The position numbers and the translations under genes are program-made. A DNA stretch of 64,000 nt from Eurosta solidaginis. Its lineage: Eukaryota > Arthropoda > Insecta > Diptera > Tephritidae. The first letter of the stretch is position 1, and each line of letters opens with the position of its first letter. Under the pieces are notes generated by a model, which had not been told where the DNA came from, did no database searches, and saw only the letters and a list, made by a program, of their open reading frames with translations. The stretch is taken from assembly GCF_040869045.1 (NCBI RefSeq), contig NC_090319.1, positions 396,009,601-396,073,600 of the forward strand, given 5' to 3'. Positions 42,822 to 53,724 of the stretch are shown here, piece after piece.

Positions 42822-43695
42822 ATGAATAATATTTCATGTTTTATAGACGACAGCTCTTCCATTAATATCATAAATGATTTAAATCATTTAGCATTTGAGT
42901 CTAATACTTTAACTGTTGTACATCAAAATGTAAGAGGTCTACGTTAGTTCATTATGTTTGAACCTTGAAGCCTTTAATTATCTGCCGGATATTGTTTTTG
43001 TTTCAGAGATTTGGATTTTCTCTTATGAAGTAAACGATTACCATATTCCTGGTTACAAATTTTTCGAGAACGCTAATGATTCATACTCTGTGGGTGGCGT
43101 AGGAGTTTTTATAAATAATAAATGCGAGTGTAAAGTTACACGTATTTGCCTGACAAGTGCTGATATTTTAAAAATAGATTTAAATATAAAAATGGAACTT
43201 GTTAGCTTCGTTTGTGTTTATAGATTTCACTCGAAATCAAATTTCTCATGAAGAATTTTCAACTTTTTTAGATGAGGAAAAATCATCTAATCCTGTTATA
43301 CTAGGCGATTTCAATGTTGATTTATTAGGAAGCACTACTGCAGTAGATAGTCAGCTCGAACTGTTAGCTAGTCATGGCTTAACATCGTATGTTAATTGCA
43401 TTACCCGGCCTGATTCCGGCACTTGCATAGACCATATTTATGGACGTTTCAATTATACTAAATTTAGCCAATTAGTTGGTATGAACTTTGATCTTGGAGT
43501 TTCTGACCACTGTATGATCGGTGTGCAAATAACTTGTCCAAATAATGAATGTATTTGTAAAAGCAGGAGAATGACTGTCACTAAAAAAATTAATTTTAAC
43601 GCCCTGTGCGAATCGCTTCGGTACGAAAAATGGGAAACTGTTTACGCAGAAAAGGATGTATCTAGAGCATATAGCTTATTTATGACTACGCTTAA
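42822..43695 (+). pseudogene. Outer LINE endonuclease domain
   Basis: MNNISCFIDD starts ORF2. TVVHQNVRGLR is the first AP-endonuclease motif. Then come FNYLPDIVFVSEIW (Glu motif), VGGVGVFINNK, ILGDFNVDLLGS (GDFN motif), SGTCIDHIYGR and GVSDHCMIGVQI (SDH motif). The enzyme nicks target DNA to prime copying. Stops or shifts occur at about 42945 and 43215-43240. The piggyBac insertion cuts the sequence downstream of this domain at 43695. Confidence 0.85.
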
Positions 43696-45074
43696 CCCTT
43701 TCGTCCCTGAATTCGAATTTCTTCTCTCCAACAAAAATAGTGAACTTAAAACCCTGGGTTCGATTAATATACACTATATCAGATGAAAAAGCAAGAACAT
43801 ATGTTTGTGGGAGGCCGTAGAGGGAAGGGAAGGTGTGGTACTTCTATGTACCAATAGCATTTTTAAAAGGCTCACATATGTACCAACAGGTACAACCAGT
43901 TAGTGTTATCGTTATAATATAAAGAAATATTTTTTTTATTTTGTGTGATACAGCTTGACACAATCTTTACATAATGGAGCATTACATTCTTCGCAAATAA
44001 TTTTTGTTCTCGTTTGAATTTTTACTAACGCGCAACGACTACAATGTCTTCCTGTAACAACTTCGACAGGCAGAGCCAAAATATTTTCTCTTCTTGGAAA
44101 GAGTACCTCTTCTTGGTAATGGCAATCCTGCAGTCTTCTTCCCTTCTGCAATCAATTATTCAGCAAGACTCAAAACATATGTAAGAAAAGGAACTTTCTC
44201 ATTTTTACGCATCGGATCGTTGTAAGGTATCCATGCGTTGCTGTAAGCATACCAAGGGAAGTATAAATGACTTTCTTCCACCATTTGGAAGACTTTCCAT
44301 CATAACTTGTCCAAATAATGAATGTATTTGTAATAGCAGGAGAATGACTGTCACTAAAAAAATTAATTTTAACGCCCTGTGCGAATCGCTTCGGTACGAA
44401 AAATGGGAAACTGTTTACGCAGAAAAGGATGTATCTAGAGCATATAGCTTATTTATGACTACGCTTAACCCTTTCGTCCCTGAATTCGAATTTCTTCTCT
44501 CCAACAAAAATAGTGAACTTAAAACCCTGGGTTCGATTAATATACACTATATCAGATGAAAAAGCAAGAACATATGTTTGTGGGAGGCCGTAGAGGGAAG
44601 GGAAGGTGTGGTACTTCTATGTACCAATAGCATTTTTAAAAGGCACACATATGTACCAACAGGTACAACCAGTTAGTGTTATCGTTATAATATAAAGAAA
44701 TATTTGTTTATTTTGTGTGATACAGCTTGACACAATCTTTACATAATGGAGCATTACATTCTTCGCAAATAGTTTTTGTTCTCGTTTGAATTTTTACTAA
44801 CGCGCAACGACTACAATGTCTTCCAGTAACAACTTCGACAGGCAGAGCCAAAATGTTTTCTCTTCTTGGAAAGAGTACCTCTTCTTGGTAATGGCAATCC
44901 TGCAGTCTTCTTCCCTTCTGCAATCAATTATTCAGCAAGATTCAAAACATATGTAAGATAAGGAACTTTCTCATTTTTACGCCTCGGATCGTTGTAAGGT
45001 AGCCATGCGTTGCTGTACGCATACCAAGGGAAGTATAAATGACTTTCTTCCACCATTTGGAAGACTTTCCATCA
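43530..45074. repeat. 773-bp tandem duplication across the LINE/piggyBac border
   Basis: Unit 1 is 43530-44302 and unit 2 is 44303-45074. Each contains 166 bp of LINE, the TTAA, the piggyBac left end and about 600 bp of piggyBac interior, including the transposase C-terminal exon-like frame. The units differ by few bases (for example one Ile to Thr change). There is almost no homology at the join (CAT/TAA), so it arose after the piggyBac insertion by a non-homologous event. Confidence 0.9.
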
Positions 45075-45669
45075 TGGTTGTAGAGACTTGTGAATTGATC
45101 AGCCGGATCAACTCCGCCCATTTTCTGTCGATACAATGCAATTTCTTTGGACAGCATTTTTCATTTGATGACCTGACTTATCTTTTTTGTAATTTTAGTC
45201 ATATAAGGTTTATAACCATTAGTCATTATCAACACTTCTTTTGTGTCTTGCCACTTCGACATAGTAAGACTTTGATGCATTTTGAGGCTTACTAGGTGCT
45301 GAAAAATATAATTTGGACATAGGGACCATATATATGTCACAAATACAATTTCTGGTGGAATAGTTTTGGCAGTGAAGCATGAGTCGTTTGGCATTATTCA
45401 ATCAAGAATGCGATTATTATCAGTCTCAGATTGAGTCACACAATTTCTAGACTGCTGCAGACTCAGATGGGGAAGGTTGCTCAAAATCATTTTGGTTGTG
45501 GTCACTCTCGCTTTTAGTTTCAAGGTCCATTTCGTCGTCACTTTCATTAAATAGAAGAATCTGTTGTATCTCCATTTGGTTAGTAGTCGTCTGATGAATC
45601 GGCAGAAAAATCTGGCATACTTTCAATTATGCTTTCTAGCTCCTTTTAGCTCAACGACCTCTTATGCAT
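43936..45669 (-). pseudogene. piggyBac transposase, degraded and partly duplicated
   Basis: From the N-terminus (ATG at 45669): an acidic Ser/Asp-rich start with a stop (IIESMPDFSADSSDDY). It is followed by a scrap with WQDTKEVLIMTN, then YRQKMGGVDPADQF (the MGGVDxxDQ catalytic Asp region, 45157-44942). Last comes the Cys-rich C-terminal domain GRHCSRCALVKIQTRTK with CEECNAPLCKDCVKLYH. That last domain is present twice, at 44923-44708 and 44151-43936, through the tandem duplication. The part with the first catalytic Asp is missing. The frame shifts several times, so it is dead. Confidence 0.85.
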
Positions 45670-45968
45670 TTTCGGCCTGGATTGAAAGAGACTTTGTCAA
45701 CATACCATCGTTTCTGCTGGTACCCAATAAATTTTCAATACGAATCAGATACAGCATCAAATTTAGATACCTTTATTCTGGTAGGTTCAAGCAGCTCACT
45801 ACTGGCGGTCGCTTGCGGCCAAGTATCCTCTGGGTAGCCGCTAAACGAATGTGAGAAGGCGACAACCTGGCTAGGCCACTCTGACATAATCGGTTTAAGG
45901 GCTAGCCGGGGAGATTTCATCGGCAGCGTCTTTACACCTCTCGGTGCGTCTGCAAGCGGGCGTCTGTC

Positions 45969-46745
45969 TTGGAGCAAGCGGCTCGCTATATAAACGTGCC
46001 AAGTAATATTTTCACCCCCGCTGAGCGGGTTGTGCGCTGGGCTTGGGACCCGCCACGTAAAACCATACTCCAAAGAAATATATGTAACAACAAGCCTCGG
46101 GTAATTCCCCTCTCTATTGATGACGACCATGGCAAACGTTTGAAGGACAATGAATTGAGGGCATGCGCCTGGAACGTCCGCTCCCTGAATGAGATTGGTG
46201 CAGATGCCCGGCTGGTTGATGTCCTCGTCAAAGCAAAATCTGAAATCACCGCCATCCAAGAAATGCGTTGGACGAAGCAAGGAAGAAAGAAGATCAAAAA
46301 TTGTGACATATATTGGAGTGGCCATACAAATAAGCGCAGTTTCGGCGTCGGATTCGTGGTGGGAGAGAGACTTTGTCGCCAAGTTCTGGCGTTCACACCT
46401 GTGGACGAACGTCTCGCCGCTATCCGAATAAAAGCAACATTTTTTAATATATCATTCATCTGCGCCCATGCGCCGACAGAGGAGAAAGACGATGAGGTGA
46501 AAGACACTTTTTATGAACAATTAGAACGCACATACGAGCGCTGCCCCCGTCACGATATAAAAGTCGTGCTTGGTGACTTTAACGCCAGGGTGGGCAAAGG
46601 TGTTTTTGGCCCTACAGTCGGAAAGTTCAGCCTACATAATGAAACTTCTCCTAGCGGACTGAGGCTGATTGACTTTGCCGGTCCTCGAAACATGGTCATA
46701 TCCAGCACGGGGTTCATGCATAAAAAGATACATCAAGCTACATGA
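45969..46745 (+). pseudogene. RTE endonuclease domain
   Basis: An open frame with ELRACAWNVRSLNEIGADAR (N-terminal AP-endonuclease motif), KSEITAIQEMRWTKQGRK (catalytic Glu), IYWSGHTNKRSFGVGFVVG, FICAHAPTEEKDDEVKD and VVLGDFNARVGK (GDFN motif). The C-terminal end is at ISSTGFMHKKIHQAT; the normal continuation (W and DHV-type residues) follows after a stop. Database annotations often label such sequences craniofacial development protein 2-like. The upstream part (FTPAERVVRWAWDPP) seems to be RTE leader read in frame. Confidence 0.88.
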
Positions 46746-47305
46746 CTGTCTCCTTATCGAAATACTCGCAATCAGATCTATCACGTTGTGATAGACGGAC
46801 GGCATGCCTCCAGTGTTTTAGATGTGCGCACGATCCGAGGACCTAACATCGACTCGGACCAAAATACGCACCCACCTCAACGCGGCTAAAACCAAGGAAC
46901 AAAAAACACAAGGAAAGCTAGACGTCGAAAAGCTTTTCAATCACAACAGACTGCCAATGATTTTGCAACTCGACTCTCACACCTGCTCTCTGAGAGCACA
47001 ACTCATCCTGAAGGAATATAGGAGCAATGGGAGCATATTTCCAAAGCACTTCGTACTACCGCCGAGGAAAAAATTGGTTACCGGCGACCACGAAAAACAA
47101 CTGGTACGATGAAGAATGCCGCGTTGCAACTGAAAGAAAAGACGCTGCCTACAGGGCTACGTTAAAAACGAGCGCTTGAGCTGCTAGCCACCAGGAATAA
47201 CGCTCGAAAATTTTACCAAAAAGTACGGCGACAGACAGAAGGTTTTAAGACCGGGCAAACTCCTGTAGGAACGAAAACGGCGACCTTGTAACTGATGTCC
47301 AGAGA

Positions 47306-48173
47306 GTGCTTAGATTATGGAGGGAACACTTCTCTGTTCTGCTAAATGGAGGCAGCAATTCACCGCGCAGAAATGAAGAACCCGATCCCGCAATCGATGA
47401 TGATGGAATATATGTCCCCCCGCCCGATTATGACGGAGTTAGAATAGCAATAACCAGATTGAAAAACAACAAGGCCGTGGGCGCTGATGGATTGCCTGCG
47501 GAGCTATTCAAGTACGGCGGCGAGGAGTTGGTAAGGCGCATGCAGCAGCTTCTTAGCAAAATATGGGCGGAAGAGTACATGCCCGATGGTTGGAATCTAA
47601 GTGTTCTTTGCCCAATCCACAAGAAGGGGGATACTGTAAAATGCACCAACTATCGTGGAATAAGCCTTCTTAATATCGCATATAAGGTCCTTTCAAGTGT
47701 ATTGTGCGAAAGATTGAAGCCCACCGTGAACCGGCTGATTGGACCTTATCAGTGCAGCTTCAGGCCTGGTAAATCTACCATCGACCAGATTTTCACAATG
47801 CGCCAAATCTTGGAAAAAACCCGTGAAAAAAGAATCGACACACGTCACCTCTTCGTCGACTTTAAAGCCGCCTTCGATAGCACGAAAAGGAGCTGCCTGT
47901 ATGCCGTTATGTCTGAATTTGGTTTCCCCGCAAAACTTATACGGCCGTGCAAAATGACGTTGAGCAACACCATCAGCTCAGTCAGAATTGGGAAGGACCT
48001 CTCCGAGCCGTTCGAAACTAAATGAGGTTTCAGACAGGGTGACCCCCTATCGTGCGATTTCTTTAATTTGATGCTGGAGAAAATTATACTAGCTGCAGAA
48101 CTTAACAGCACTGGAACAATATACTACAAAAGCGTGCAATTACTGGCATTTGCTGATAACATTGATATCATCG
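47306..48173 (+). pseudogene. RTE reverse transcriptase, N-terminal and catalytic part
   Basis: LKNNKAVGADGLPAELFKYG (fingers), CPIHKKGDTVKCTNYRGISL (motif 1-2), PYQCSFRPGKSTIDQIFTMR, HLFVDFKAAFDSTKR (motif A), then a TGA before GFRQGDPLSCDFF (motif B), and FADNIDII at 48150-48172. FADN replaces the YADD seen in the copy at 40.9 kb, so a catalytic Asp is lost. Transib-2 cuts the gene immediately after this motif. The stretch 46746-47305 is frame-shifted linker. Confidence 0.88.
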
Positions 48174-50340
48174 CACAGTGTTTCGTGTAGAACAAGCTAG
48201 CTGGACAAAATTATTTTATGAGATTTTCCGTTTCATATGCAGTCATTTATTACAACTACGTCATTTTTTCAGCCATATGTCCCTTTTTTTATTTTTTTCC
48301 AAAATTTTACTTCATATGCATACATTTGCTTGGTTCATATACAGTAACTCATGTGAATAAGTGACATAGATCCAAAAAAATTTAAAGGACTTAAGAATAT
48401 TACTTTATTGTACTTAAATTGAATGGAATACAAATCTCAATACTCTAAAAAATTCTAAAAATTCGGAAAAAAAAAATGAAAATTTTTTATGAAAATTCGT
48501 CGAATTTTTTAAATATAATTTAGTTTTTGTTATAGATCGTGACAAATTTTCTTATAGGAAATTAGTTAAAATAAATTTGCGAAAGCGAAAATTGTAAGAA
48601 TTATCCAAAAAGGGGTGTCTACTTATTTATTTGAGTGACTGTACATATGTACATACATATTTTGTATTTATTTGAGTATTTGTCCTGGCACTACAATTTT
48701 TACAGAATTATTTTATAGTACCAGTCAGGAATGTAAAAGTGAATTACAATAATAATAATAACAATGTAAATAATTAAATTAATTATGTGAAAATTGCTTA
48801 TTACAAAAACTTAAAAGTAAAGTATCATATAAAGTAGAAAAGACAATAGATTTAAATTGAATAAAACCTGATCCAACAAAAAGTTATAGGGTAGGTTATC
48901 TTTTATAATTATGTTATTATTCGCTATCATCACTTTCATTGGATGAGTCACTTGTGTAATAGTCATGAACATCAGCAACACTACTGTGAAAGCTTGAAAC
49001 AACTGGGGTATTTATTGACTCCTCAACATTATCGGGGGACAGTAAGTTTAAGACTTCTGAAGTCAGACTTTTAAATTTTTTCTTAGGTATCTCCCTAAAA
49101 CTGTTAACTAAAGGATCCGATGTTATAAGCAACATATTCATAAGATCTCTATTCGTGGCTTCACGAGACTGCTTTTGTGTGTTATCAGCCCTGAATCGTC
49201 TCAAATCTTTGTTACGGGCTTCCTGTGCTTCCTCGGAAAGTTGACCAATAGGTAAAATTGCTGATTTTATAATATCAGTACTATGCACTAAGAATTTATG
49301 AACTGTAACAGGCATATTAAACCATGGATAGAGATCTATGTATAGTTTTTTAGTCTCGACCGTAAATATTTCAAATTTTTGGATATTTATATTGTACCCA
49401 GATGCTAATGCGCGAAGAAGAGTGTCGAATATTTTGACGAGCGTTACATCCAATCCCGTAATCTCAGCACTAGCCTCAGAATTTTCGAAAAACCTACGAG
49501 CAGTGTTGCCGTCATTGGTATTGCCGAAACCTGGTTTTGGTTTATCTTCATCAATCCATTGTATGTACCTGTTTTTATGCCTTGGTGACTGGTGCGGTAG
49601 GTTGTGACAGGTTGAAGTCAATGATCTTCGCCTTTTTGCTTTTGGTGTGATCTTGTTGACCTTGCGCGTTTATTTTTGTATGTTTTATGGCTACGTGTTT
49701 GTTCCCTGTACCAGGGAATTGGTTTTGCCGTTTGTAGATCAGCTTTAAAGGTTCAAATATCTCGTAGGAGCTGGTACGTACATACATCCTAATTGATATG
49801 TAGAGATAACTAAATCTACAAAAAAAAAAAATTTAAAATAGATGTGCAAAGAATTCGCAATGGTTTTTTCTTTCGACTATTAGAGAATACTTGCGACTAT
49901 AACATATGTAAAATTTAGCCCGGATGTCCGCGGATGTATGTAACTTTTTTGTTCCTAAAGTTAAAAATATAGAGAAAAAATACCTTTTCTTCTTAATAAC
50001 GGAATGTTAAATATATTGAAAATACTCTTATTGTGAAAGAATTACTATTAAAATTTTTTACTTACCTTCGAGCTTAGAATCCATCAAAAAAATTATGTAA
50101 AAGTGTTCACTTAAAAGAAATATGAATCTTAATATTCAACAAGAATTTTGCAAATTAATCAATGCATTTTACGGCCACTCCTGTCTTCTTACTCCAATTA
50201 CTCAATATATATGAGCAAAAATATCAAAAAAAAGCAAAAATCCCGTTATTTTGTTTGTTTTCTTTCATTTCTCATTACACTTTTCTTCGAATAAGAACTT
50301 TGTTTTTGTCCAGCTAGCTTGTTCTACACGAAACACTGTG
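48174..50340 (-). mobile_element. Transib-2 DNA transposon, 2.17 kb, internally deleted
   Basis: Left end CACAGTGTTTCGTGTAGAAC and its complement at the right are identical for over 35 bp. CATCG flanks it at 48169-48173 and 50341-50345. After CACAGTG and 24 bp comes ACAAAATTA at the left and ACAAAAACA at the right, the latter one base from the V(D)J nonamer ACAAAAACC. The uninterrupted RTE copy at 40.9 kb has ATCATCGGCCTAAACACC, an exact empty site. Only the C-terminal third of the transposase remains. Confidence 0.92.
48917..49621 (-). pseudogene. Transib transposase C-terminal part
   Basis: An open frame of 234 codons with KPGFGNTNDGNTARRFFEN, PVTVHKFLVHSTDIIKSAIL and GQLSEEAQEARNKDLRRFR, then TNRDLMNMLLITSDPLVNSF and an acidic Ser-rich end. 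It parallels the last frame of Transib-1 and the RAG1 segment HKTLAHVPEII followed by SEGNESGNKLFRRFRK, which carries the third catalytic acid. The two Asp regions are absent from the element, so it cannot be active. The ORF has no internal stop. A short upstream frame (49787-49575, KRQNQFPGTGNKHVAIKH) might be residual N-terminal coding but is not recognised. Confidence 0.82.
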
Positions 50341-51067
50341 CATCGGCCTAAACACCCGCGCTGTTAGTTCTGCTTACTCCAAACTGGGAAAAGAAGCGGT
50401 AAAGATGGGTTTCATGGTGAATGAGGACAAAACGAAGTACCTGCTGTCATCGAGCAAAGAGTCAGTGCATATGCGCCTTGGCAATAATTTCGAAATAGTA
50501 AAGGACCTCGTTTATTTGGGAACCAGCATCAACACTAACAACAACATCAGCACTGAAATCCAGCGAAGAATCAATCTTGGCAATAAATGCTACTTTGTAC
50601 TAGGTAGGCAATTGAAAAATAAAGTCCTCTCTCGGCGAACGAAAATCATACTCTACAAGTCACTTATCGTACCCGTCCTGCTATATGGGGCAGAAGCATG
50701 GACCATGACAACAGCAGATGAATGTGTTTTTGAGAGAAAAGTTCTTCGAAAGATATATGGACCTCTACGCGTTGGCGATGGCGAGTACCGAAGAAGATTT
50801 AATGATGAGCTGTACGAGCTATACGCAGACATCAACATAGTCCAGCGAATTAAAACGCAGCGGCTGCGCTGGCTAGGCCATGTTATGCGAATGAAAGATG
50901 ATGCTCCGGCCAAGAAAGTGTTTCTATCGGAACCCGCCTATGGAAGCAGAGGTAGAGGGCGGCCCCCACTCCGTTGGAAGGACCAGGTGGAAAACGACTT
51001 AAACTCCCTTGGTGTGACCAATTGGCGCCGGTTGGCGGAGCGAAGGAGCGACTGCCGCGCCTTGTAG
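50341..51067 (+). pseudogene. RTE reverse transcriptase, C-terminal part
   Basis: Continuation of the RTE gene after Transib-2: SKLGKEAVKMGFMVNEDKTK-like start, then FEIVKDLVYLGTSINTNNN, SLIVPVLLYGAEAWTMTTAD, ERKVLRKIYGPLRVGDGEYR and RLRWLGHVMRMKDDAPAKK. It ends at 51067 with a stop after RSDCRAL, about nine residues short of the 40.1-kb copy. It differs from that copy by a deletion of three residues near the AADEAALGVF site and several substitutions. Confidence 0.88.
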
Positions 51068-51375
51068 ACGGTTAAGCGCCAATTAAGTAAGTAAGTAAGT
51101 ATTCTGGTAGGATTTTTGATCCAAAATATTATGAAAGTTTGCAGTTACACTTCTAGTTTACCACTTTTTTTGATAAAAAATACTAAACAAGGCACACTCC
51201 GCAACATAAACACGTGCATGAAAAGGCAGCCGTTAAACTTTTACTAACCACACTTTCATCAACATTCAAGGTTACCGGAAGGTACAATTATATACCGTTT
51301 TTACTGTATTTAAAAGCTTTTAGGGTATATTGAGGTGCTGGTACATATGTGTACCACTCGGGACGAAAGGGTTAA

Positions 51376-52990
51376 AGCCCACTTAGCTAAATACAGTTTC
51401 GCCACTTCCTCAAAAATAGCGAAAGTTAAACTTAAACCCTGGATAACACGAGATCTACTTATGAAAATTAAGATTAAAAATAAATTGCATAAAAAGTGTC
51501 GCAAACATCCAACAAATATCCGTTTGAAGAAGCGTGTGACTTGCAATCTAACTAAAGAAACTCGAGCAAAGCATGATACCTTTTATAAAAACAGATTGAT
51601 TGCTGCGAATGGTGACCTCAAGAGAGAATGGAATGTGGTTAATAATATTCTGAATCGAAATACAGAAAGACGAGTTGAATCAATTATTTTAGATATCGGC
51701 GGGGTGAATGTTTCTAACCCCTTAGACGTTGCTAACCAGTTCAATGATTTTTTCGTTACCTTGGGAAAAGGTTCCGTGCCAACTGCTATAAACTGCTCTT
51801 GTAACAATAGTTCAATGTTCCCCGAAGTCACTACTCCTGGTGGCAGTTTCTTCTTTGAGCCAAGCTCCGGCTCAGAGTTTTTAAGATTGATAAATTCATT
51901 GAAAAATACTGATTCCTCTGGTAATGATGATATATCGAACCGTATTTAAAAAAAAATTGCTCTCTATGTTGTAGACATTTTAAGGCACATATTTAATTGT
52001 AGTATAGTCGCAGGTGTATTTCCAGCTGATCTAAAATATGCTATAGTTATACCACTTTATAAAAAAGGGAATAGAAAAGATATAAATAATTACAGACCTA
52101 TCCCTCTTCTGCCTTCTTTCTCGAAAGTTTTTGAGAAAGCTGTGAAGTGTAGAGTCTTGGCTTATTTAGAAAAAAATCATTATTTCAGTCCAATGCAATT
52201 TGGATTTCGGGCAGGAGCTTCTACTGAAGATGCTCTGCTTGAATTCTGCTCTTTTATATATAAGGCTATGGATGGCAAAAAAATTGTACAAGCCTCTTTG
52301 TGGATATAACAAAAGGTTTTGATATTGTCGAACATAATATTCTTTTAAATAAATTAAATTCTGCGGGTTTCCGGGGTAAAGTTTTGGAGTGGTTTAAGTC
52401 TTATTTAACTTTAAGAAGGCAACGAGTGAAAGTAGCTAATATTCTAAGCTCAACTAGACTAACGGACTTGGGTGTCCCTCAAGGTTCAGTGCTTGGGCCA
52501 ATATTATTTTTGATTTATATTAACTCACTATTCTCACTGCTTTTCAAAGGAAAAGTTACAGCATTTGCTGATGATTTGGCGATTGCATATGGATCGGGTA
52601 ATAATTTTAATCTTTTAGTGGATATTAATCACGACGTGCACTTGCTAAGAGAGTGGTTTGCTAATCATAAGCTCATTGTGAGTAATAAGACAAAATTAAT
52701 GTATTTTAGTCTTGGCAAGGCGATTAATATTTTTCACTCTGAAAGCTGTATGCGTCAGAAACTATATAGTCATAAATGTGTTGAGCAAGAGCCTCATGTT
52801 AAGTATCGCATATCTCTGCAATTAAGCTGTATCTGCTATCAGCTGTTCGTTTATTTTATCGTCTAAAAGAATTATGTTCAAACAGTGTTCTGAAGGTCGT
52901 GTACTACGGGCTAATACAGTCTAAATTACAATATGGTATTAGTTGTTGGGGGAGTCCATATACTGCTAAAATTCGTCCACTTTTAATGTT
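51376..52990 (+). pseudogene. Outer LINE reverse transcriptase
   Basis: KPWITRDLLMKIKIKNKLHK (linker), INSLKNTDSSGNDDISNRI (fingers), a frameshift at an A run near 51950, then VIPLYKKGNRKDINNYRPIP and QFGFRAGASTEDALLEF. Another shift near 52300 is followed by VDITKGFDIVEHNILLNKL (motif A), LGVPQGSVLGPILFLIYINS (motif B) and GKVTAFADDLAIAYG (FADD catalytic pair intact). LIQSKLQYGISCWGS near 52910 is the usual thumb end. Motif style resembles L2/CR1-group LINEs. Confidence 0.87.
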
Positions 52991-53724
52991 GTAACGCTGG
53001 CCGTCTTTCGCACTCCATGAACCTTTTTCAGTAACTTAATATTCTTCCTGTGAGACACTTATACTACTATAAAGTTTTAAAAAAAATTTGTATGAGGTGT
53101 GGATATTTAAATAGTCCAATATATACCTCACACACGTTAAGAAGCGGGGTTCCCGTTCAAATGTAGTAGTTCCTTCCTCTCGAACTACCCTGTATCGTAA
53201 CTTCTATACCATAGTATCTTGTATGGTTTTCAATAAACTTCCTATAGAAATCCAAATCATTAGAAAGATAACCGTTTTTTAACGGAGGTGAAATTGTGGC
53301 TTTTCGGTTTAAAGCATGATGATATTGATGTTCTGTTGCGGCCTATCATATAAACTGCTTTTTTTTAATCAGTGGAAGGTATTTACTTACTAGTTTTGTA
53401 TTAGTTTAATGAATCATTTGATTAATGTTTAATCTACTTACAACTTTTATTTCAAATTTAATTTTATATTTTAACTTTAATTTCATTTTCTTTATTTTTT
53501 ATACGATTTGTGTTTTGCGCCCCACAATATGCAATAATTGATTATATGTGTTTTAGGAAATGGTGTTATCTCTGTTATTCTGTTCTCATATAGGAACACT
53601 AACACCATTAACTATTATCTTATTGAAACTTTTATTTATGTATACATAGGAATTTCTTTAATCATGTAAGTTTCAAAAGATAATAATGAATAAAGATAAT
53701 AAAATAAAAATAAAAAAAATTTAA

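Larger units (their letters stand above)
45786..51100 (+). mobile_element. RTE LINE, near full length, interrupted by Transib-2
   Basis: ATTCTGGTAGG flanks it at 45775-45785 and 51101-51111, an 11-bp target duplication, and it ends in AAGTAAGTAAGTAAG. RTE sequence is 45786-48173 and 50341-51100, about 3.15 kb once joined. That is a usual full RTE length with endonuclease and reverse transcriptase. It is inserted in the piggyBac element. Internal frameshifts and a stop codon make it inactive. Confidence 0.92.
43696..51371 (-). mobile_element. piggyBac-type transposon with nested RTE and Transib
   Basis: The ends are CCCTTTCGTCCC (43696-43707) and its exact complement GGGACGAAAGGG (51360-51371), flanked by TTAA at 43692-43695 and 51372-51375. 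TTAA duplication is diagnostic of piggyBac. Own sequence occupies 43696-45785 and 51101-51371; the rest is the RTE. A second copy of the left end lies at 44469 because of a tandem duplication. The transposase (minus strand) is deleted in the middle. Confidence 0.92.
41119..53715 (+). mobile_element. Outer LINE (L2/CR1-like) carrying two separate nests
   Basis: LINE sequence occurs in blocks 41119-41336, 42204-43695 and 51372-53715. Joined in order they give ORF1, an AP-like endonuclease and a reverse transcriptase. The gaps are a P-like MITE (41337-42203) and a piggyBac element (43696-51371), each with its own target duplication. At the piggyBac site the LINE reading frame continues across the single TTAA (MTTL to KAHLAKYSF). 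The 3' end is an A-rich stretch near 53690-53715. Frameshifts are frequent. Clade assignment is by motif resemblance only. Confidence 0.8.

Noticed and set aside
45735..46382. 215-codon minus-strand frame opposite the RTE endonuclease
   Set aside because: It has no domain and mirrors the RTE coding strand; shadow frame.
34667..50340. A working RAG-like recombination system
   Set aside because: Both transposase copies are broken or truncated, and no RAG2-like gene is present. Only sequence relics and ends are supported.
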